Origin: Verrucomicrobiota bacterium
GTDB taxonomy: Bacteria; Verrucomicrobiota; Verrucomicrobiia; Opitutales; Opitutaceae
Assembly: GCA_019136515.1 (NCBI GenBank)
Contig: JAGVUB010000025.1
Span: 1 to 64,000 of the forward strand
DNA: 64,000 nt
Reading direction: 5' to 3'
In this document: positions 8,751 to 15,818 of the stretch, one piece after another
Layout of the letters: each line of letters begins with the position of its first letter
How positions within the stretch are numbered: the stretch's first letter is position 1
Made by a program: the position numbers and the translations under genes
Notes under the pieces: generated by a model
Told to the model about the DNA's origin: nothing
The model's input: the letters and a program-made list of their open reading frames with translations, nothing else
The model's database searches: none

Positions 8751-11700
8751 TCAGGTCGAAGCGCCGCGCTGCACGCACTCGCCGAGGAAGCCGCAGTCGC
8801 GACAGCGCCGGGTGCGGCGATCAAGCTGCTTCTTGACTCCGAAACAGCCCGGCCGGCGCGGGTCCTGCCCCGGCTGCGGGGTGAGTCGCCAAGCGACGTG
8901 TTGCAGCCAAAGGCCCGTCTTCTGGAGGCCCGCCAGCTTCGGTTCGTAGCCGCCGCCCCAGCGCTCCAGCGCCGCGCCGAGGATGTGCAACGTGTTGGCC
9001 GGTCCACCGAGGGCTCCGGTGACCGCCAACGCTGCCACGCCGAACTCGACCCAGAAACTGCCCTCGCCGTCGCCGGCGTAGGTGATGTCGAGCTTCACGC
9101 CCTGCTCCGGGGCGAGCGAGGCGAAGAGCCGGTTGAGCGCCGCCCAGCCTTCGCGGGTGCAGGCTTGGCGCTCGTCGTCGGAGAAGGGCGCATCGCCGGG
9201 CTTCTGGAACTTCAGCGTGAAGACGGCGAGTTCGGTGCGTTCGTACTGGGGCGTCGCCACGCCGTCGCCGGGAAGCACGACGAGGAAGGAAACGACCTCG
9301 AAGTCGTCGATGCCCGCGAACTCGCCGGCGAGCGCGTGCGTGCCACCGGGCGAGAACAGGCTGGCCACCGCGCTCTCCTCCTTCCGCCCCGCCACCGAAG
9401 CCACGGCCGACGCGAGCAAACGGCGCGCCGCGGCCATATCGGCCCCGTCGCGGGTGGCGCGGGCGAAGCGCTCATAGGCGGCGCTGTCGGGCACATCGCG
9501 GTCGGCGCAAAGCCGCTTGAGGCGATCGAGCACGGTCTTGGCCTGCGTGAACGGCAGGCGCACCGCGCCATCGTCGCCCACGTGGACCAGATAATGGGGC
9601 GCGAGCGGATAGCCGGGTTCGAAGGATTTCGTCGCCGCCTCGCCCACCGCGCGCAGGCAGAAGACGATGCCCGACGGCAGGCCCGCCTCGGGTGCATTGG
9701 TGACGGCGAACAACCCGAGCGGCAGCGATTCGAGGTACCCCGGATGCGCCTTCCGGTAGCGGGAAAGATCGAGGCGGAAATCGGCGAGCGTGAGATCGGC
9801 GATGGAGACGCCGCTGGAAAGATCCTCCAGGTCGATCACGGCGTCGCGCAGCTTGAGCAACTGGGCGCGCCGGTATTCGAGGTCGTTCATCCGGTCGCCC
9901 GCCTGCTGCTCGATGAGGTTCTCCTCACCGGTGGCGGAGACATCGAGCAGCACCATGCGGCCGGACACGCGTTGCTCGAGCTTGATGTACTCCTCGAGCT
10001 CGATGTTGGGCCAGAAGTTGACGAGCTGGATGCGCGCGTTGGGCGAGCCGATGCGGTCGATGCGCCCGAAGCGCTGGATGATGCGGACCGGATTCCAGTG
10101 GATGTCGTAGTTGATGAGGAAATCGCAGTCCTGGAGGTTCTGGCCCTCGCTGATGCAGTCGGTGGCGATGAGCAGATCGATGTCGCCCTCGGCAGCGAGG
10201 TCGGCCGGGCGCTCCTTCGAGCGCGGAGAGAAGGCGGTGAGAATCCCGGCCAGATCGCGCCGCACACCGGGCAACGTGGTCTGGTTGTGCCCAGCTCCGG
10301 TGACGAGCGCGGCGTGCAAGCCCAACTCGGACTGAGCCCATGGCGCGAGCTCCGCGTAGAGGTATTTCGCGGTATCCGCAAAAGCGGTGAAGACGATGAC
10401 CTTGCGGTTTCCCGGATTGAGCGGCTGGCGCACCTTCTCCGCAATCACCGAGCGCAACTGCGCCAGCTTCGCATCGCGCGAGGCGTCGACATGGCTGGCC
10501 TGCTCGTGGAGCGAGGCCAACCGGCGGCGATCCTCCAGCAGGTCCTGTTTCCAGCGCGCGAGGTCCACATCGTCGAGCAGCACGCTCACTTTGCCGCCGA
10601 CCAGCAGCGATTCGAGCGTGGGGTCGTCCACCTCGCCCTCCTCGATCGGCAACTCCTCGACCGAGCGGGCATGCGACTCGATCCGGGCGAGCGTCGCGTC
10701 GATGTCGGCCAGTTGGCGCTGCACCGTGAGGGCGAACGACGACACGGAGCTTTCCATGCGCTTGAGGGAGTTGACGCGCAGCAGCGCGACGAGGCTCTCT
10801 TCGCGGTCGGTCTGGCGGAAGAAGCTCTCCCCTCCGCGGATCTGCGTGCTGTACTTGGCATCGTAGGCGTCGCGCTTTCCCGGGAGGACGTAGCGCAGCG
10901 GCGCGTAGACGGCGAGGGAGAGGCGCCGGATCTCGTCGTTGACCTCGCGGATCGAGCTGAAGGCGCCGGTGCGGTCGACATCGGGCTTGTGGTTGATCGG
11001 GCGCAGCCGCACGGGGAAGGTGCCGGTCTCGGCCGTGCCGTAGTACTTCTCGATGTGCTTGCGGGAGCGCGCGATCGTGAGGAGGTCGAGCAGCTTGAAG
11101 TAGTCGAAGCCCAGCATCTCGACGAGCTCCTGCGCAGTGCGCTCGGCCGCCGGCAGCTCGAGCCAGCGGTTGAACTGCCGCTGCGCGAGCCGCACCGTAG
11201 TGTCGATGCTCGGGATACCGTGCGCGTACAGGGCGTTGTCCCGCCCCTCGGTGACGAACGCGATCTGGTTCTTGAGGTCGGCCAGACGGTTGTTGACCGG
11301 CGTGGCGGAGAGCATCAACACGCGGGTCTTCACGCCCTCGCGGATCACCTTCCGCATGAGGCGGTCGTAGCGCGTCTCCCGCTCCTTGAGCGAGGCCTTG
11401 TTGCGGAAGTTGTGGGACTCGTCGATGACGACTAGGTCGTAGTTGCCCCAGTTGACGTGCGAGAGATCGATGTCGCCGGAGTGGCCGCCGTCGCGGGAGA
11501 GATCGGTGTGGTTGAGGACGTCGAAGTTGAAGCGGTCGGTGGCGAGCACGTTGCGCCGGTCGTTGGAGCGATAAAGCGTCCAGTTGTCGCGCAGGCGCTT
11601 CGGCGCCAGCACAAGTACGCGGTCGTTGCGCAGCTCGTAGTACTTGATGATCGCCAGTGCCTCGAAGGTCTTTCCGAGGCCGACGCTGTCGGCGATGATG

Positions 11701-12452
11701 CACCCGCCGAGCCGCTCGAGCTTGTCGATGGCACCGATGACGCCGTCGCGCTGGAACTTGAAGAGCTTCTGCCAGACAACGGTCTCGCGAATGCCCGTCG
11801 CCGTCTTGACGATCGTATCCTCGTCGAGCGCGTCGCCGAGTTCCGCGAATAGGTGATGGAGCGTGAGCGCGTAAAGCAGCGCGGGATCGCGGCGAGCGGC
11901 GATCTCGCCGAGCTTGAACAGCAGTTCATCCTTCGCTCCCGAGCCTGCCGGCAGCGAGGTCCAGATTTGCTCAAACCACTCGGCCAGTGCCTGTGCCTCG
12001 GAACCCGATTCGGAGACTTGGACCAAACTCAGCCGGTCGCCTGGTGCCAGACCAAGACCCTCCGCTGTGAGTGCGCAATCGCCCACCATGGCGCCTTGCG
12101 GAGAACCGTCGTCCGCGCGCGTGATCAACGCCGCCTGTTGCAAGCCGCTTGGGGCGCCCTTGATTTCGGCCCGGTCCCGCAACCAAGCAGCGCAATCCCG
12201 GGCAAGCCTTTGTGCATCGAGCTGGTTGCGCGATGCGCGCTCCGTCTCCGAACCGAGCAGAGACTGCACCGCCCGCTCCGCGCCCGGCAGTAACAGGCGA
12301 CAGGCGGACAATGAAGGCAGGCGCTCCCGCAGAGCTCGCAGGGCGAACAGGGAAAAAAACGGTGACGCCCCATCGAGCCTGCCACCGGATGGAAGCATCC
12401 CGGCCAACACATCGATCGCCCGGTCGGCGGACTGATTGGTGAGGATTCTCAT
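8751..12452 (-). CDS. large SNF2-type helicase of the defence island
   Basis: A 1233-aa superfamily 2 ATPase and predicted DNA translocase. Motif I is DSVGLGKT near residues 255-262, motif II DESH near 344-347, motif III SATPVNN near 382-388, and motifs V-VI are ATDCISEGQNLQDCDFLINY followed by QRFGRIDRIGS. The first 220 residues before the motor are not clearly assigned; similar helicases carry a phospholipase D-like module there, but I cannot see an HKD motif. The C-terminus has a cysteine group (CFGVKK, CRDCGFLGEC) that could bind metal. It is the first gene of the minus-strand island and is tightly followed by the DUF4391 gene and mod. No Shine-Dalgarno precedes the ATG at 12452. It is probably required for antiphage activity together with the modification genes. 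Confidence 0.88.
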   Translation of the reverse strand: MRILTNQSADRAIDVLAGMLPSGGRLDGASPFFSLFALRALRERLPSLSACRLLLPGAERAVQSLLGSETERASRNQLDAQRLARDCAAWLRDRAEIKGAPSGLQQAALITRADDGSPQGAMVGDCALTAEGLGLAPGDRLSLVQVSESGSEAQALAEWFEQIWTSLPAGSGAKDELLFKLGEIAARRDPALLYALTLHHLFAELGDALDEDTIVKTATGIRETVVWQKLFKFQRDGVIGAIDKLERLGGCIIADSVGLGKTFEALAIIKYYELRNDRVLVLAPKRLRDNWTLYRSNDRRNVLATDRFNFDVLNHTDLSRDGGHSGDIDLSHVNWGNYDLVVIDESHNFRNKASLKERETRYDRLMRKVIREGVKTRVLMLSATPVNNRLADLKNQIAFVTEGRDNALYAHGIPSIDTTVRLAQRQFNRWLELPAAERTAQELVEMLGFDYFKLLDLLTIARSRKHIEKYYGTAETGTFPVRLRPINHKPDVDRTGAFSSIREVNDEIRRLSLAVYAPLRYVLPGKRDAYDAKYSTQIRGGESFFRQTDREESLVALLRVNSLKRMESSVSSFALTVQRQLADIDATLARIESHARSVEELPIEEGEVDDPTLESLLVGGKVSVLLDDVDLARWKQDLLEDRRRLASLHEQASHVDASRDAKLAQLRSVIAEKVRQPLNPGNRKVIVFTAFADTAKYLYAELAPWAQSELGLHAALVTGAGHNQTTLPGVRRDLAGILTAFSPRSKERPADLAAEGDIDLLIATDCISEGQNLQDCDFLINYDIHWNPVRIIQRFGRIDRIGSPNARIQLVNFWPNIELEEYIKLEQRVSGRMVLLDVSATGEENLIEQQAGDRMNDLEYRRAQLLKLRDAVIDLEDLSSGVSIADLTLADFRLDLSRYRKAHPGYLESLPLGLFAVTNAPEAGLPSGIVFCLRAVGEAATKSFEPGYPLAPHYLVHVGDDGAVRLPFTQAKTVLDRLKRLCADRDVPDSAAYERFARATRDGADMAAARRLLASAVASVAGRKEESAVASLFSPGGTHALAGEFAGIDDFEVVSFLVVLPGDGVATPQYERTELAVFTLKFQKPGDAPFSDDERQACTREGWAALNRLFASLAPEQGVKLDITYAGDGEGSFWVEFGVAALAVTGALGGPANTLHILGAALERWGGGYEPKLAGLQKTGLWLQHVAWRLTPQPGQDPRRPGCFGVKKQLDRRTRRCRDCGFLGECVQRGAST

Positions 12453-12623
12453 ACGGGGTGGGGGCTGTGGGCTCGGAGCGTAGGGCTCAGCTGAGCACCC
12501 AATCCGAACGCCGGAACCGACCGGAGTCGAGAAAGCACTCGCACGAACTACGCGGAGCCTCGCCCAATCACGAACACCATCAACACCTACTGTTTGTTGT
12601 CCTGATTCACCGCCGATGCCGGA

Positions 12624-14294
12624 TCACTCTTTCGACGGTGGTTTCGCCGGCGCCGGTTTGAGGGCCACGAGCCGGTCCTGCCATTTTGCGGCGCGCGCGG
12701 CCTGCCCGGTCTTGAGTGCGAGCTGGATCGCCTCCTCCAGTAACGCCGCTTCGCCGATCGGCGGCGGGGTCGACAGCGCCCGTTCATAGAGGGCAAGCGC
12801 CTTCCCCTCCGCCCCCCACTCGACCAGCAGCAGCGCAGCGGAACGCACCGCCCCGAGATCGATCGCCGCATAGGTGGGCAAGAGGCCGAGAAACTCCAGC
12901 GCGCGCACCCCGGCCTCGGGCCCTTCGACTTCACGCACGAGCTGCGCCACCGAAACGCCCACCGGCACCGCCGGCGTCTCGCGGAACAGCGCGCGGGCGA
13001 GCCGCAGGGCCTCGTCCGCACGCCCGTCCCGCAGCGCCAGGCGCGCCTGCCGCAGCACGACGTGCGGCCGCAGCTCGGCGGGGAGCGCCGCGCGCTCGGC
13101 GTACTGTTCCTCCTGTGACCGCGCGAACGGCCGGTAGAGCGGGTCGCCGATCAGCGTCGCCTGCCAGCTCAGCACCGGCAGCGCATAGTAGGCCGCCGCC
13201 CCGAGCGTGTCCCCGCGCAACAACGCCTCGGCGAGCAGGTCGAGGTGATGCGTGCCGTCGATGTACGGCTCGAAGACGTTGCCCACCGTGCCCGCCACCC
13301 CGCGCGCCACCAGCGGCCCGCACCAGAACTGCCGGTCGGAGCGCAGCGACTGCGCGGAGAAGCTGTGGAGATGGACGGCGATCGCCCCCGGGGGGAAACG
13401 GAAGCCCGGCGCCAGAAACGGCCCGTCGACATTCCATGCATACCAGCCGAAGTACAGCGCCGGGGCGTCGAAGCGCGCCTGCGGCCGGAAGGTGGTCTTC
13501 GCCCGGTCGACGTCCAGGTCGAACCCGGCCGCCGCCAACTGGGCCGCGACCGACTCCAGCCATTGCTCGCCGCGCTGGTGCGGCCCGCCGATGTCGACGT
13601 AGGCGCGTCCCGCCAGCCCCAGTCGTTCGCCCGCCAGCGCGCTGTCGACCAGCGCGCGCGCATCGCGGGGCGTGGGCCCATCGAGCCGCGCCACGCGCAT
13701 GACCGCCTCGGCAAGCACCCCGTTGGCCGTGTGTTGCCGGTGGAGCGGATTGGGCACGAAGGCGATGACCGGCGGACGCGAGGCGGCCAGCAATGCCAGT
13801 TCGCCGTCGACCGAAGCCCGGTTGAAGGCAAGCGCCGGCGACATTCCCGCCGGAAGTTTCACCGGCTTCCACGCGTCGTTCTCGGCGATGCGCAACGGCA
13901 CGCCGCGCATGAGCACCAGATAGCTGATGCGGTGCCCGCCAATCATCGCCTTGCGGCGGCCGAACTCGTCGGTGAGCTCCGAAGGCAACGCGTCGATCCA
14001 GCCGCGGGAGGCGAGTTCGGCAAAAAGCGGGTTGAACACGCTGGAGACGAACTCCGGCCAGGTGATCGTCTCCGTCGTCGGCAACGGCAGCGCCACGATG
14101 TTGTCGGCCGGGATGCCGCGCGCCACCGCGTAGTAGCCGGCCAATGCCGCCGAATCGGGATCGGCGCTGTTGGCCACGATCACGACGCGCTCGCACTCGG
14201 CCGCATCGGCGGCGGGGAGCGCCGCGAGCCGGAGCGCCGACACGGCCGCCCCCGCCAGCGCCAGCACACACCGAAGCTTCGCCGGAATCGTCAC
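12624..14294 (-). CDS. exported TIGR03790 family protein
   Basis: Protein of 556 aa and unknown function. I chose the GTG at 14294 because it gives a signal peptide-like start (VTIPAKLRCVLALAGAAVSA, then LPAADAAE) directly before the conserved part VVIVANSADPDSAALAGYYA and ARGIPADNIVALPLPT; the longer frame upstream lacks any such feature. The central region holds YLVLMRGVPLRIA, RAYVDIGG and YFGWYAWNVDG, all typical of the TIGR03790 family, which I know from Verrucomicrobia and Planctomycetes. The last 130 residues look like helical repeats (LRQARLALRDGRADEALRLA) of TPR type. It stands alone, 171 bp from the helicase start, and is not obviously part of the defence island. Location is probably periplasmic or outer surface. 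Confidence 0.82.
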   Translation of the reverse strand: MTIPAKLRCVLALAGAAVSALRLAALPAADAAECERVVIVANSADPDSAALAGYYAVARGIPADNIVALPLPTTETITWPEFVSSVFNPLFAELASRGWIDALPSELTDEFGRRKAMIGGHRISYLVLMRGVPLRIAENDAWKPVKLPAGMSPALAFNRASVDGELALLAASRPPVIAFVPNPLHRQHTANGVLAEAVMRVARLDGPTPRDARALVDSALAGERLGLAGRAYVDIGGPHQRGEQWLESVAAQLAAAGFDLDVDRAKTTFRPQARFDAPALYFGWYAWNVDGPFLAPGFRFPPGAIAVHLHSFSAQSLRSDRQFWCGPLVARGVAGTVGNVFEPYIDGTHHLDLLAEALLRGDTLGAAAYYALPVLSWQATLIGDPLYRPFARSQEEQYAERAALPAELRPHVVLRQARLALRDGRADEALRLARALFRETPAVPVGVSVAQLVREVEGPEAGVRALEFLGLLPTYAAIDLGAVRSAALLLVEWGAEGKALALYERALSTPPPIGEAALLEEAIQLALKTGQAARAAKWQDRLVALKPAPAKPPSKE

Positions 14295-14665
14295 GCCGCG
14301 ATCATCGTGGTCTCCCCGCCCGGCGCAAGGCGGCAGGCGCAGTACCCGCCAATCGGCCAAGGCCACGAAGGGCGAGCCGCGGTCCGTCGCTGGCGCGATC
14401 CGGAAGATCGCGCGTTGGTGAGGGAACGCGGACTGCATAGGCCGAACGGCGGTTCAACCCAGCACCTTGCACAGTCGCTCGACTACGGCGCACTTTGGTT
14501 GGTGTTGGGCGAGGCAACTCTCCGCGCCCTTGCCCCAGCAACCACTCGCAGGCCCCAGCCTTCCCCCATGCATCGCGCAGCCTCGCCAAGACGCAAATTC
14601 CCGTCCGACCGCGACAGACTTTTGCGTCCTTGCCCGACCGACTGGATACTGCCATTGAAACACGC
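14295..14665. other. intergenic region with one 39-bp REP copy
   Basis: Divergent spacer between the TIGR03790 gene and the PaaX-like gene. It contains repeat copy 1 at 14590-14628. I see no convincing gene or promoter match otherwise. Confidence 0.6.
14590..14628. repeat. 39-bp palindromic repeat, copy 1
   Basis: Starts GACGCAAA and ends TTTGCGTC, an 8-bp outer stem around a GTCCGACCGCGAC core. The copies at 15404 and 15503 have exactly the same length. This copy has a CCC in place of the TCT at the left inner arm, so the inner stem is weaker. Confidence 0.85.
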
Positions 14666-15366
14666 ATGGCGGGATCGATCCGCTTCTTGCTGGCGTTGGG
14701 CGCCATCGGTGGAGAGGCGACGGGGGCGGTCGCGCACACCCTCTGGCACAAGTTCTCCACCACCGGACGGCGCACCGAGGCCTATCGTCGCCTTCAGGCC
14801 AGCGGCCACATCGAGATCAGCGGCAGCGGTCCGCTCGACGAGCGCATCGTCCGCCTCACCGCCCAAGGCAGCCTCGCGTGCCGAGCCAACCTCGACCCGG
14901 AGCGGCTGTGGTCACGTCCGTGGGACGGCACGTGGCGCATCGTGGCTTTCGACATCCCTGAGACCGACTCCAAGATCCGGGCGCAACTGCGACGCAAACT
15001 GCACGAACTACGTTTCGGTTGGCTGCAAAACAGTGTGTGGATCAGCCCGGACCCGACCGACGACTTCCGGGCGCTTCTCAGCGAGAAGCGGCTACTTCCG
15101 GAATCGCTCACGCTGCAGCGTGGGACTTCACCGCCCTCGACAAAGGGCACGAGCAATACCTTGAGATTCTGCGTCTACGCCCGAACCGCCTCCAGAAGCC
15201 CGCCGCTTGGCTCGCGTGGATTGAGACCGAACACCGCGCCTGGGCCCATCTCGCGCAACGGGATCCGTTCCTGCCCCGGATCCTGTTTCCGCGGTTCTAT
15301 CGCGGCCCCGCCGTCTGGGCCGCCCGGCAGGAAGCCCACGCCGCATTTCGGAACGCATTTCTCTGA
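14666..15366 (+). pseudogene. PaaX-like transcriptional regulator, frameshifted
   Basis: The first part from the ATG at 14666 (MAGSIRFLLALGAIGGEA) reads as a winged-helix N-terminal domain (TGRRTEAYRRLQASGHIEI) followed by the PaaX/Cas2-like ferredoxin fold (WRIVAFDIPETDSKIRAQL, then RFGWLQNSVWISPDP). At about 15115 the homology jumps to another frame, which continues AWDFTALDKGHEQYLEIL, LAWIETEHRAWAHL and DPFLPRILFPRFYRG to the stop at 15364-15366, the usual C-terminal domain. One extra base at about 15115 would restore a single 233-aa reading frame. The event is therefore a one-base deletion, either real decay or an assembly error; the surrounding sequence is not a homopolymer. PaaX-type proteins repress catabolic genes in response to CoA-thioesters, but no target operon lies next to it. 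It is flanked by palindromic repeats. Confidence 0.75.
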
Positions 15367-15403
15367 CTCACGCACACCGCGTCCACGCCCACCGGCCCCC
15401 GAA

Positions 15404-15442
15404 GACGCAAATTTCCGTCCGACCGCGACACGTTTTTGCGTC
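15404..15442. repeat. 39-bp palindromic repeat, copy 2
   Basis: Same outer stem GACGCAAA/TTTGCGTC as copies 1 and 3 and the same GTCCGACCGCGACA core, with CGT in place of GAC on the right inner arm. It lies 38 bp after the PaaX-like stop and 60 bp before copy 3. Confidence 0.85.
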
Positions 15443-15502
15443 CTGCGCGGCCATGACCGGAGAATCTTCCTCGTAGCGGGCCCCGCGCAGTTCGTGATTG
15501 CG

Positions 15503-15541
15503 GACGCAAATTTCTGTCCGACCGCGACAGACTTTTGCGTC
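15503..15541. repeat. 39-bp palindromic repeat, copy 3
   Basis: The most complete copy: outer arms GACGCAAA/TTTGCGTC and inner arms TCTGTC/GACAGA, giving a 14-bp stem in two parts with loop CGACCGC. Sequence from 15542 to the valS terminator at 15755 shows no gene. Confidence 0.85.
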
Positions 15542-15754
15542 TTTGTGGGAATGGCGAGCCGGGCGTCGGGGTGAGCGGACGAGCGAAAGGGGCAGGGTCT
15601 CCGAGAGACAGTCATCACTCCCCGCCGCCAAGGCAGTGAATGTGTCGTTGCCGGGCGAGATGACACAGCCGGGCCGGCCGGCGGCCGCAGGCACACCGGG
15701 ATCCCGGCGAAGCGTGGACCGCATGGTGGCGCCCGCGGGTGGAGGAAACACGAG

Positions 15755-15782
15755 GAAGGCGCGACCGGGTGGTCGCGCCTTC
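15755..15782 (-). terminator. hairpin downstream of valS
   Basis: Perfect 12-bp inverted repeat GAAGGCGCGACC/GGTCGCGCCTTC with a four-base loop, 36 bp past the valS stop. The following U-rich tract on the minus strand is weak (CTCGTGTTTCC), so termination may be partial. Confidence 0.65.
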
Positions 15783-15818
15783 GGGGAAACAGGATCCGGC
15801 CAGCAACGCAGCTGCGGC

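Noticed and set aside
1637-12452. BREX or DISARM system
   Set aside because: No PglZ, BrxC-like or DUF1998 (DrmB) protein is encoded; the genes fit a type III-like restriction locus with additions.
14590-15541. CRISPR array from the repeated 39-bp units
   Set aside because: Only three copies, spaced by 775 and 60 bp, with palindromic full-length structure and no cas genes near.
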